Source: an uncultured Lachnospiraceae bacterium (GTDB taxonomy: Bacteria > Bacillota > Clostridia > Lachnospirales > Lachnospiraceae). Taken from it: a stretch of 40,610 nt of DNA. The translations under genes and the position numbers were made by a program. The notes under the pieces are model-generated. The model was not told the DNA's origin, did not search any database, and saw nothing but the letters and a program-made list of their open reading frames with translations. The stretch is from assembly GCA_910588535.1 (NCBI GenBank), contig CAJUOO010000026.1:1-40610 (forward strand), in the 5' to 3' direction. Position 1 is the first letter of the stretch. Each line of letters begins with the position of its first letter. Of the stretch, positions 8,737 to 16,496 are shown piece by piece.

Positions 8737-9113
8737 TTAATCCTTCCTCCTATCCCGCAGAACACTCGAATCACCTCATCTGCAGTCTTCGCAAGCTCTG
8801 TCATAATTCTGCCTGTAAGCTCTCTGTATTCTCTCTCCCTCTTATCTATGGGCACCACCCCACATCCCACCTCGTCACAGATAATGATCGATTGGGTATT
8901 CTCCGCCCTCAGTCTCTCAATAAGTATATCCTTCTCTTCTTCCGAAAAGACAAATCGCCTTATATAATGATGCAGCCCATAGATGAGCTTGGCAGAAAAG
9001 ATGTCCTCTCTCCCACAATTCTCACAGATACAGGCCTCCTCCACTCTTTTATGATTCTGAATACAGGCAAGACCAAGCTTCCCTTGATTTGCTCCTCCAA
9101 TATATACTTTCAC
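8733..9113 (-). CDS. Short CobU-like protein with altered P-loop
   Basis: A 126-residue paralog of adenosylcobinamide kinase/guanylyltransferase. The C-terminal half carries the CobU signature CDEVGCGVVPIDKRER followed by a TGRIMTELAKTADEVIRVFCGI tail (read in pieces). The N-terminal GGANQGKLG sits where CobU has GGARSGKS, so the P-loop lacks its Ser/Thr. A true CobU lies in the same operon, so this copy may be regulatory or divergent. I choose GTG 9113 because the longer reading enters a hairpin-rich spacer. Overlaps cobC by 4 nt. Confidence 0.75.
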   Translation of the reverse strand: MKVYIGGANQGKLGLACIQNHKRVEEACICENCGREDIFSAKLIYGLHHYIRRFVFSEEEKDILIERLRAENTQSIIICDEVGCGVVPIDKREREYRELTGRIMTELAKTADEVIRVFCGIGGRIK

Positions 9114-9320
9114 ACTAACCCCCCCCCTTGATTTCGCTTTGCGAAATCTCAAATCTATACAGAGAATGCCGTATTTCAGGCATTCTCTTGTGTGAGATTT
9201 AGAACTTCTTCATGAAGCAGCTCTTGCTGCGAGTGATTAGAAGTTCTTCTCACACTAACCCCCATCCGCCTGCTTTAGCAGGCATATAAATCAGGATGTG
9301 AAATTCTTATTTCACACTAA
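9110..9320 (-). repeat. Hairpin-rich intercistronic insert with three copies of a 9-bp motif
   Basis: Between the ATPase gene and the short cobU-like gene the motif TCACACTAA (plus strand) occurs at 9110-9118, 9250-9258 and 9312-9320. The spacers form hairpins when read on the minus strand: TGTGAAAT with ATTTCACA, GCCTGCT with AGCAGGC, a long arm AGAACTTCT with AGAAGTTCT, AGAGAATGCC with GGCATTCTCT, and GATTTCGC with GCGAAATC. None has a U-tract, so they are not simple terminators. The third copy contains the GTG start of the downstream gene. It resembles two tandem insertions with duplicated targets. Confidence 0.75.
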
Positions 9321-11054
9321 CTATCCTCGAAAACGGTTCAGGCAAGCAAACACCTCCTGTACTCTTGGAAGAGCCAATCCGCATGGCACATAGGAACCCG
9401 CAAACGCATCCCATCCCTTTTTATCAAAGGTATCCATAATAAGATGCACTGTCTCCTGAACAGTCCGCCTTCCATCCTGAATCTGCTCTAATGCATAGCG
9501 AAGAAAATAGGCAAGTGCCATCGTCTGTTCTGAATCCGTAAGCTGCTCCAAATACCGGATATTTATTATTTCCTTATCCAGAGAAAAAGACTCCAGCCCG
9601 CTCGCCTTTACTTTCATATGCTCATGTCGGCTGGGCTTGTCCCCACCGCGCCCGCCTCTTCCTGAATGTCGCCCTCCCTCCGCACGTTTATAAGCAGGAA
9701 GAACACGCTGAAACTCAGGAACTGCAAATGCATGTGCTCGAAGCTGGAAGTCTGTTCGCTCCTTACACAGTTCCTTCACACGCTCCGTGATCTCCTCCGC
9801 CCGATAACAGTCCATCAAAAGAATATGATCCGCAATATGGAAAAAAGCACCTGAGCTCCCCGCCACCATAATGGTGGAGATACCAGCTTTTTCATATAAA
9901 TCTCTCACGCGCTCAATATATGGTGTAATCGGCTCCTTCTCCCGCACAATCACTTGCTGCATAAACTCATCGCGCACCATAAAATTTGTCGCGGAAGTAT
10001 CCTCATCAATTAAAAACAGCCCTGAGCCCGCCTCAATGCTCTCCACAACCCCTGCCGCCTGTGAAGTGCTTCCGCTGGCATCTGCGGTCGTAAATACCGT
10101 CGTGTCCTTCTTATCTGGCAAATCATTGATAAATAAGGAGATATTGACATTTCTGATCGATCGCCCATCCTCCGCGCGCAGCTTCACGGCCGTGTCATCC
10201 GTGATCACAAGTTCTCTGCCATCTCCCTCAATATGATTGTACACGCCAGATTGTATCGCTTCCAGCAACGTAGACTTGCCATGATAACCGCCTCCGACAA
10301 TCAGGGTCACACCTCTTGGTATTCCCATGCCCTTCACCTCTCCACGGTGAGGCAGCACAAGCGTCCTCTCCATGGACGCTGGAGAGACAAATGGCACACA
10401 TTCAGCAAGTGGAAGTTCAGACACTCCACTCTTTCTCGGAAGCACAGCACCATTTGCCACAAATGCAGCAAGTCCCTCCTTCTTTAAGAGCTTTCTTAAC
10501 TCCGCCTGATCTTCTGCAAGAAAGATAGCACGCTCTAGTTTTCTCTGATCCAAATTTTTATAAAATAGACTATTCTCCACACAGCGCGGAAGAAATTCAA
10601 ATAAAATCTTTTCCAGTTCACCAGCATTTATAGTACGCCCAAAGGCAGGAAACCCTACATAAAAACGCACAATCAATGTTCCTCTCGTTATCTCGCAGGC
10701 ACTGCGCGGCAAAACCTCCTGCCCACAGCGGCTGATAGACAATAATCCACTCTTTCCTGAACCCTTCGCCTTAAAATTATACTGCTCAAACTGTCTGGAA
10801 AGCTGCCTAACTAGAAAATCCTGAAGGGCAATTCGAGAACAATCTTCCTTATAATACTCTTCAGGAAGCCCTGCCACCTGACAAGGAAGCTGCACATGAA
10901 GGCTGGACGGCGATGCAAATGGATCCCCCTGAACATGATCAATGGAAAGAATATAATTAGAAAACCGCCACTCTCCCGCCGTATCCTTGTAAGCCGGATA
11001 ACCCTTGTGATCAATAGATTTTAACAAAACGCGAAGCTCATTCGATGCCTTCAT
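9321..11054 (-). CDS. ABC-class ATPase domain protein (PF09818-like) in the cobalamin operon
   Basis: A 577-residue predicted ATPase of the ABC class, a stand-alone soluble type and not a transporter subunit. The Walker A motif GGGYHGKSTLL lies near residue 253 and a Walker B-like LFLIDEDTSATNFMVRD near residue 347. A glycine- and arginine-rich stretch (GRHSGRGGRGGD, about residues 473-484) suggests nucleic-acid contact. The family's bacterial function is not established; a trypanosome member, MRB1590, binds RNA. It sits 18 nt after cobS, so it is co-transcribed with B12 genes. No corrinoid role can be shown from sequence. Confidence 0.85.
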   Translation of the reverse strand: MKASNELRVLLKSIDHKGYPAYKDTAGEWRFSNYILSIDHVQGDPFASPSSLHVQLPCQVAGLPEEYYKEDCSRIALQDFLVRQLSRQFEQYNFKAKGSGKSGLLSISRCGQEVLPRSACEITRGTLIVRFYVGFPAFGRTINAGELEKILFEFLPRCVENSLFYKNLDQRKLERAIFLAEDQAELRKLLKKEGLAAFVANGAVLPRKSGVSELPLAECVPFVSPASMERTLVLPHRGEVKGMGIPRGVTLIVGGGYHGKSTLLEAIQSGVYNHIEGDGRELVITDDTAVKLRAEDGRSIRNVNISLFINDLPDKKDTTVFTTADASGSTSQAAGVVESIEAGSGLFLIDEDTSATNFMVRDEFMQQVIVREKEPITPYIERVRDLYEKAGISTIMVAGSSGAFFHIADHILLMDCYRAEEITERVKELCKERTDFQLRAHAFAVPEFQRVLPAYKRAEGGRHSGRGGRGGDKPSRHEHMKVKASGLESFSLDKEIINIRYLEQLTDSEQTMALAYFLRYALEQIQDGRRTVQETVHLIMDTFDKKGWDAFAGSYVPCGLALPRVQEVFACLNRFRG

Positions 11055-11072
11055 TCTTATTCCCCTTTTCTT

Positions 11073-11864
11073 CTATATAATATTATGTATCAATCCCACA
11101 ACCACGGCAAGCACAAGAAAAGCAATCTCGCAAAGCTGTAAAAAATACCCTGCCAGATCTCCTGTAATACCACCAAACTGCTTATATGCCATCCTTTTAT
11201 AATATAAAAAAATAAGCCCAGAAGATAGAACCATCAGCAGTCCTGCCACCGGTGCAACACACATTCCCGCCGCTGTGGTGCCCGCTAACACCAAACTATT
11301 TCCAATTATCACCGCTCTTCTGTTTGCCGCCGCCGCAAATTCATAAAGCGATCCACTTTCTCTCGCACTCCTCAATGTCACAAATCCCACCGCGCTCCAC
11401 GCCCTTGACATAAGATACCCCAGTGATATAAGAAAAATCCCTCTCTGCATAAGCTCTGCATACAAACCTGCATATAACAATATATAGCTACCAAAACGAA
11501 TCACCGCAAAAGCTCCCAGATGAGCATCCTTAAGTATTTCCAGCTTTTTCTCTCTGCTGCCGTAAGAATTGAGTGCATCAGAGGTATCCATAAAACCATC
11601 CATATGAATCCCACCAGTAATCAGTATAGGAAGCCATGCTCCCACTGCTCCTGTCAAAAAACTCCCACAGCCCAGATATCTTGACAGATGCCACCAGCCA
11701 AGCTGCGCAGCCCCCACAAACAAGCCCACCACTGGAAAAAAGCAGAGCGCAAGGGACAAAGCGTCCTTCGTCCACTCCACCATTGGAGCCGGAAGCCTTG
11801 AATACATCGAGACAGCGATGCAAAAGCTGTGCCATATATTAATTCCTGCTTTCTGCTTCTTCAT
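11073..11864 (-). CDS. cobS: Adenosylcobinamide-GDP ribazoletransferase (cobalamin synthase)
   Basis: A 263-residue polytopic membrane protein joining adenosylcobinamide-GDP to alpha-ribazole (phosphate). The signature near residue 80 reads ITGGIHMDGFMDTSDAL, with the Asp cluster expected for metal binding. Multiple hydrophobic helices place it in the membrane. It follows cobU by 23 nt. Family and length agree. Confidence 0.94.
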   Translation of the reverse strand: MKKQKAGINIWHSFCIAVSMYSRLPAPMVEWTKDALSLALCFFPVVGLFVGAAQLGWWHLSRYLGCGSFLTGAVGAWLPILITGGIHMDGFMDTSDALNSYGSREKKLEILKDAHLGAFAVIRFGSYILLYAGLYAELMQRGIFLISLGYLMSRAWSAVGFVTLRSARESGSLYEFAAAANRRAVIIGNSLVLAGTTAAGMCVAPVAGLLMVLSSGLIFLYYKRMAYKQFGGITGDLAGYFLQLCEIAFLVLAVVVGLIHNII

Positions 11865-11887
11865 ATACCCTCTTATTCCATCCTATC

Positions 11888-12415
11888 TTATTTTATTATA
11901 TCCTTCCATATTATTGGAATACCACACACCACTTCACTCACATGGTCCGCCTCAGCCGCCAGCCTCTGATTGATCTTGCCCAAAAGCATCTGATAGTGGC
12001 TTGTCTCCTTATCATATTGTTCACCGGAAGAAAAGATATCATTGCTTACAATAATACAATGCTCACACTTCTTTCTTATATGTTCCACTCCTGAAAAGAC
12101 AGCCTCTAAAAGCTCTTTATCTGAGCGCATGGTCTCTGTGCCATACATCTCATTCGCCAACAAATTAGACATACATTCTACCAATATCACACCTGCATAG
12201 TCACACTCCACAGAAGCCATATCCCGATAACATTCTATGGTAACAAATCCTTTCTCCTTACGCATATCCCGATGACGCTTGATTCTTGCAAGTGTCTCCT
12301 CGCCAAACGGCTGCATCGTCGCTATATAATATCGGGTTCCCTTTTCCTCACAGGCAAGTGCCTCCGCATATTCTGACTTTCCGCTCCCGCTTCCTCCAAT
12401 TACTAATATAAACAT
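11888..12415 (-). CDS. cobU: Bifunctional adenosylcobinamide kinase / guanylyltransferase
   Basis: A 175-residue CobU. The P-loop GGSGSGKSEYAE is at residues 7-18, the RIKRHRDMR segment contains the histidine that is guanylylated in the family, and VECMSNLLANEM and VSNDIFSSG follow as expected. The usual NEVG motif reads SNDIFSSG here, a modest deviation. It phosphorylates adenosylcobinamide and adds GMP, feeding cobS directly downstream. AAGGAAGAG lies 5 nt before the start. Confidence 0.92.
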   Translation of the reverse strand: MFILVIGGSGSGKSEYAEALACEEKGTRYYIATMQPFGEETLARIKRHRDMRKEKGFVTIECYRDMASVECDYAGVILVECMSNLLANEMYGTETMRSDKELLEAVFSGVEHIRKKCEHCIIVSNDIFSSGEQYDKETSHYQMLLGKINQRLAAEADHVSEVVCGIPIIWKDIIK

Positions 12416-12435
12416 ACTATCTCTTCCTTAAAAGG

Positions 12436-13512
12436 CTAATATCGCTGATACGCTTCCAGATTATTTTCTTCAAAGGTCTCTTTATTCTTATATACAGCCA
12501 AGGCCATATCAAGCATCGGCAGAAGCAACACTGCCCCTGTTCCCTCTCCCAATGCCAAATTCCCGTGAATCACAGGCTCCAGCCCCAGCTCTTGCAACAA
12601 TAATTTGTGCGCAGGCTCCTTTCCAAGATGTGACGCCACCATATATTGAACTGCACAGGGGCAAAGCCTAGCTGCGATCACCGCCGCGCAGGCGCTGATC
12701 ACACCATCGACAAGCACTGGCACTCTATAGAGCGCGCCACCCAAAAACACTCCCGCAAGCCCCGCGAGGTCAAAACCTCCCACGCACGCAAGCATGTCAA
12801 GCACATCAATATCCCTGCAAATATACTTCTCTCCAAAATGATAGATAAGAGCCCTCTCAATTACAGAACATTTGTTTAAAAGTCCCTCCGAAGAAAGCCC
12901 CGCTCCTCTGCCTGTCACATTCTGCGGATGACACCTTAACAACAGACTTGTCAGTGCACTGGTGGTGGTGGTGTTCCCAATTCCCATCTCACCCGTGCCA
13001 AGAATGTGATACCCGCTCTCCTTCTGCTCATGCACCAGTTCCATGCCTACAAGCATCGCTCGCACAGCCAGCTCTCTGCTCATGGCAGGCTCTTTGGCAA
13101 AATTCTTTGTTCCGGCAGCTATCCTTCGATCCAAACAACCACCTGCGGGCTCTGCCATTCCCATATCAACTGGAATCACATCTGTATGACAGCAAGCTGC
13201 CATCTGATTGATACTGGCTTTTCCCGCCACAATATTCTCCGCCACTGTATGAGTAATGGAAGAAGAACTCTGTGAGATCCCCTCCTCCACAATCCCATTA
13301 TCACTACACAACACTAAAATCGCTCTTTTAGAAAGCTCTATCTTTGTTGTGTCCTGCGCCGCCGCTATATCACAGAGAATTTCCTCCAGCCTGCCAAGCC
13401 CATCAATCGGCTTAAACACAGCATCCCAGACAGCCTTTGCCCTCCTTCTGACATCCAAGCTTACTGGCTTGATCGTCTCTATCCTAGAATAAAGTAAAGC
13501 TTCCCAATCCAT
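12436..13512 (-). CDS. cobT: Nicotinate-nucleotide-dimethylbenzimidazole phosphoribosyltransferase
   Basis: A 358-residue CobT, making alpha-ribazole phosphate by exchanging the base of nicotinate mononucleotide for the lower ligand. Motifs include DGLGRLEE, a central GEMGIGNTTTTSAL, and the C-terminal LALGEGTGAVLLLP with the catalytic Glu. I start at ATG 13512 (MDWEALLYSRIE), with GAGAGG 6 nt upstream. The reading can be extended 56 codons to 13680, but that part covers the operon promoter and is unlike the family. First gene of the cobalamin operon. Confidence 0.95.
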   Translation of the reverse strand: MDWEALLYSRIETIKPVSLDVRRRAKAVWDAVFKPIDGLGRLEEILCDIAAAQDTTKIELSKRAILVLCSDNGIVEEGISQSSSSITHTVAENIVAGKASINQMAACCHTDVIPVDMGMAEPAGGCLDRRIAAGTKNFAKEPAMSRELAVRAMLVGMELVHEQKESGYHILGTGEMGIGNTTTTSALTSLLLRCHPQNVTGRGAGLSSEGLLNKCSVIERALIYHFGEKYICRDIDVLDMLACVGGFDLAGLAGVFLGGALYRVPVLVDGVISACAAVIAARLCPCAVQYMVASHLGKEPAHKLLLQELGLEPVIHGNLALGEGTGAVLLLPMLDMALAVYKNKETFEENNLEAYQRY

Positions 13513-13537
13513 ATCATTCCTCTCCCTAACTTCTACC

Positions 13538-13566
13538 ATTGTAACAAAATCAACTCTGCTTTTCAA
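13538..13566 (-). promoter_or_regulatory. SigA-type promoter of the cobalamin operon
   Basis: TTGAAA (13561-13566) and TACAAT (13538-13543) are separated by 17 nt on the minus strand. Transcription should begin near 13531, leaving a leader of about 20 nt before cobT. That is too short for a cobalamin riboswitch, and no B12-box-like sequence was seen further upstream. Confidence 0.75.
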
Positions 13567-13652
13567 CGAATACTTTTGTTCTATTTTATACTTTTTAATG
13601 CGGCGCTTTATATATTGTTTTAAATTTATAATTTCTTGTAGGATAAAATTCC

Positions 13653-13722
13653 TTTTATTATTTTCGAAAAAGGTCCGCACAGGTAGTTAGTTCACCGGGC
13701 GATTCTTTCCCGAAAATAATAC
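13653..13722. repeat. Minimal derivative of the dispersed repeat (ends only)
   Basis: ATTATTTTCG at the left faces CGAAAATAAT at the right, with related AAAAAGGTCCGC / GCGATTCTTTCC segments inside. The centre is only about 20 nt and resembles an arm of the larger copies (AGTTCACCGGGCG). It looks like an internally deleted copy made of two ends. The flanking TTGTAGGAT at 13633 recurs at 13743 next to copy 2. Confidence 0.6.
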
Positions 13723-13756
13723 AGGCAATATAGTATAACATCTTGTAGGATGAGAT

Positions 13757-13920
13757 TTTTATCATTTTTGGAAAAGATCCGTATAGCCAGCCCGCTGTTT
13801 TCCTCCGTCACTCCGCTCCCGCTTAGTGAAAAACGTAACGGGTACTAAGCTCGTGAAAACCTCGCTAAGTACCGACGTGTTTCAATAGGTTCCTTGAGGA
13901 AAACAGCGGGCTGGCTATAC
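13757..13920 (-). repeat. Dispersed palindromic repeat, copy 2
   Basis: Arms 13781-13805 and 13896-13920 are perfect 25-bp inverted repeats. Between them lies the conserved core, here in the minus orientation (CTCCCGCTTAGTGAAAAACG ... GGTTCCTTGAGG). The one-sided tail, rich in TTTGGAAAAGATCC, occupies about 13757-13780. The arm sequence differs from copy 3, although each copy's own arms match exactly. Confidence 0.9.
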
Positions 13921-14103
13921 TACTTTTATTGAATCGTTCATATATCCTGTGATTTTTCATATATTTAAAACTCTATTTTATCTTTTTCTTGTCTGTATTC
14001 ATAAATCATCAAATTTTTCTGTAAGAAAACAACAAAACTTTCTATCGTTCCTGTACAGACAGAGTTACAATGCTACAACGTGTTTTGCCTAACTGATAAA
14101 ACA

Positions 14104-14271
14104 GCCCAGTGAACTGCTTGTGGTCCTCAAGGAACCTATTGAAAAACGCCGGCGCTTAGCGAGGTAGTTTCGAGCTTAGCGTCCGCTGCGTTTTTCACTA
14201 AGCGAGAGCGGGGTGACGGAGGACCACAAGCAGTTCACTGGGCGGATCTTTCCAGAAAATGATACACCAAA
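14104..14271 (+). repeat. Dispersed palindromic repeat, copy 3
   Basis: Arms 14104-14128 and 14219-14243 are a perfect 25-bp inverted repeat, different in sequence from copy 2. The core reads CTCAAGGAACCTATTGAAAA at the left and GTTTTTCACTAAGCGAGAGC at the right, opposite in orientation to copy 2. The tail GATCTTTCCAGAAAATGATA follows the right arm only. Copies 2 and 3 therefore sit tail-outward as a local inverted pair about 180 bp apart. Confidence 0.9.
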
Positions 14272-14422
14272 TTATAAACAGCAGATAAAGAATATCATTT
14301 ACAAGAAGTCATAATGACTTGCACTTTCTGTGCTTGGTGCTGACTAACGTGAACAATTGACGAAACACTGACACTTCAGTATAATATCAATAACAAGGAA
14401 CATTGTCAGGAGGATACAGGGC

Positions 14423-14637
14423 ATGGTGTTGAAGAATAAATTAGGTATCAAAAGCTTGCCAAAATAGAGGAACAAATCAGCAAGGCAAAAGCACTGGAGT
14501 TGTTTGAAAAGGGGCTTCTGGATGTATACGAGGTCGGAACATTTCGGGGACTTGCAGGGAAATTAGTGCAAAAGCTAATACGCCCCACACAGCAAGTAGA
14601 GGGAACGAGCGTTTTTTCCTTTCTCAAAAAGTTATAA
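14423..14637 (+). pseudogene. Decayed N-terminal fragment of a Fic-family protein
   Basis: An ATG at 14423 with an AGGAGG just upstream encodes MVLKNKLGIK, then stops. In another frame from 14458 to the stop at 14635-14637 the sequence reads AKIEEQISKAKALELFEKGL and goes on LDVYEVGTFRGLAGK, the typical start of Fic/DOC-type proteins. So there is a frameshift near 14450, and the HPFxxGN catalytic region is missing entirely. The homology call is from memory of the family N-terminus. The gene is flanked by dispersed repeats, which fits local deletion. Confidence 0.65.
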
Positions 14638-14649
14638 AAAGAGAGCTTC

Positions 14650-14678
14650 TTTCCATTGCTTCAAAAATCTGTTATACT
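14650..14678 (+). promoter_or_regulatory. Probable rqcH promoter
   Basis: TTTCCA (14650-14655) and TATACT (14673-14678) are 17 nt apart. The -35 box matches consensus at only four of six positions. GAAAAGAGGTG before the start at 14718 supplies the ribosome binding site. Confidence 0.5.
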
Positions 14679-14717
14679 ATATCTGTTTGTATTTTATAGA
14701 AAAGAGGTGTTTTAATA

Positions 14718-16451
14718 ATGGCATTAGATGGAATTACTATATCTAATATGGCAGATGAGCTTCGCTCCACCATATTGAATGGACATATCAGCAAGATCTC
14801 ACAGCCGGAGCCAGATGAGCTTCTGCTGACTATCAAGAACAACAAAAAGCAATATCGGCTTCTTCTCTCGGCAGGAGCATCTCTTCCTCTCCTCTACTTG
14901 ACAGAAAATAATAAGGTAAATCCTGCGATCGCCCCCAATTTTTGTATGCTTCTGCGCAAACATCTCAATGGCGGAAAAATAATTGATATTACTCAGCCGG
15001 GCTTAGAGCGCATCCTCCACTTCACCATTGAGCATCTAAATGAAATGGGAGATCCATGCAAAAAAATCTTGACCGTCGAGCTGATGGGCAAGCACAGCAA
15101 TATTATTTTTCGAGACGGAGATACAATTATCGACAGCATTAAGCGTGTGTCCGCACAGGTTAGCTCAGTGCGCGAAGTTCTTCCCGGAAGAACTTATTTT
15201 ATCCCGCAGACTCAAAGCAAGGCCGATCCTCTGACCATCGGTGAGGAAGAATTCCGCACTCTTATCTACCAAAAGCCCATGCCCCTTGCCAAGGCTATCT
15301 ACACCAGCCTCACTGGATTAAGCCCGATTGTCGGGCAGGAGATATGCTATCTAGCTGGAATTGATGCTAATTTCCCGGCAAACAGCCTTGATGCACTGGA
15401 ACAGCTTCATTTCTACCATATCTTTTCTCAGATTATGGAGCTAGTAAAGCAGAAAGATTTTTCTCCCGCTATTTTCTTGGACTCAAATGGACCAGTTGAA
15501 TTTTCCAGTATTCCACTGACCATATATGCAGATTTAAAAATGGAATCTTATCACAGCATCAGTGCTGTACTAGAGAGCTATTATGCCTCAAAAAATACGA
15601 TCACGCGTATTCGACAAAAATCCGCAGATCTACGAAGAATTGTTCAGACTGCTCTGGAACGTAATCGAAAGAAATATGATCTTCAACTTAAGCAGCTCAA
15701 GGATACAGAAAAAAGAGACAAATATCGCATCTATGGAGAACTTTTAAATACTTATGGATATGAGCTATCAGGAGGAGAAAAAAGTTTTTCTGCACTTAAT
15801 TATTATACCAATGAAACCATCACTATCCCGCTGGAGACAGATCTCTCTGCTCAGGAGAATGCTAAGCGATATTTTGACAAATACGGAAAATTAAAACGAA
15901 CCTTTGAAGCCCTCACTGATCTCATCAAAGAGACGGAGGAGGAGATCGAACATCTGGAATCCATCTCTACAGCTTTAGATATAGCTCTTTTGGAAGAGGA
16001 TCTGGCAGAAATTAAAGAAGAGTTGATGGAATATGGTTATATTCGCCGCAAGTATTCTGGCAAAAAGGCAAAGATTACCAGCAAGCCCTTTCATTACATT
16101 TCCAGCGATGGCTATCATATGTATGTAGGAAAGAATAATTTTCAAAACGAGGATCTGACCTTCAAGCTTGCCACCGGAAATGACTGGTGGTTCCATGCCA
16201 AAAAACGTCCCGGCTCTCATGTGATTGTCAAGTCCAATGGCGATGAGCTACCTGATCGAACCTTCGAGGAGGCAGCAAGGCTTGCCGCATACTATTCCAG
16301 TGGCAGGGAGGCAGAAAAGGTGGAGATTGATTACGTTCAGAGAAAACAGATTAAAAAAGTATCAGGCGCCAAGCCCGGCTTTGTTATCTACCACACCAAC
16401 TATTCCATGGTAATTGAACCTGATATTAACGGAATCTCCTCTTTCTCTTAA
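14718..16451 (+). CDS. rqcH: Rqc2/NFACT family protein RqcH
   Basis: A 577-residue NFACT protein. In Bacillus RqcH binds split 50S subunits with stalled peptidyl-tRNA and adds C-terminal alanine tails. The N-terminal NFACT-N domain begins MALDGITISNMADEL, a coiled-coil middle region covers roughly residues 280-440, and the C-terminal NFACT-R domain carries YHMYVGKNNFQNEDLTFKLA and WWFHAKKRPGSHV. Length is normal. In Bacillus the gene (yloA) is near yicC (yloC); here the cobalamin operon lies between them. Confidence 0.95.
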   Translation: MALDGITISNMADELRSTILNGHISKISQPEPDELLLTIKNNKKQYRLLLSAGASLPLLYLTENNKVNPAIAPNFCMLLRKHLNGGKIIDITQPGLERILHFTIEHLNEMGDPCKKILTVELMGKHSNIIFRDGDTIIDSIKRVSAQVSSVREVLPGRTYFIPQTQSKADPLTIGEEEFRTLIYQKPMPLAKAIYTSLTGLSPIVGQEICYLAGIDANFPANSLDALEQLHFYHIFSQIMELVKQKDFSPAIFLDSNGPVEFSSIPLTIYADLKMESYHSISAVLESYYASKNTITRIRQKSADLRRIVQTALERNRKKYDLQLKQLKDTEKRDKYRIYGELLNTYGYELSGGEKSFSALNYYTNETITIPLETDLSAQENAKRYFDKYGKLKRTFEALTDLIKETEEEIEHLESISTALDIALLEEDLAEIKEELMEYGYIRRKYSGKKAKITSKPFHYISSDGYHMYVGKNNFQNEDLTFKLATGNDWWFHAKKRPGSHVIVKSNGDELPDRTFEEAARLAAYYSSGREAEKVEIDYVQRKQIKKVSGAKPGFVIYHTNYSMVIEPDINGISSFS

Positions 16452-16496
16452 CATCTCTTCCTCAATCGCTCTGTGCACCATCGCGTGGAAAAAGAG

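Larger units (their letters stand above)
13513..14717. other. Gene-poor island between cobT and rqcH
   Basis: About 1.2 kb without an intact gene. It holds the cobT promoter, a minimal repeat derivative, repeat copies 2 and 3, the Fic-like fragment and the rqcH promoter. The stretch 13921-14100 is AT-rich and shows no further clear feature. Confidence 0.8.

Noticed and set aside
9114..9152. Upstream start for the short CobU-like gene
   Set aside because: Adds residues from the hairpin insert; the GTG at 9113 gives the CobU-like N-terminus MKVYIGGANQGK.
9110..9320. CRISPR array
   Set aside because: Only three short motif copies with unequal, palindromic spacers; no cas genes nearby.
13513..13680. 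N-terminal extension of CobT by 56 codons
   Set aside because: It spans the operon promoter, has no ribosome binding site, and is unlike CobT; the ATG at 13512 has a good one.
13513..14717. Cobalamin riboswitch upstream of cobT
   Set aside because: No B12-box-like motif seen, and the promoter leaves too short a leader.
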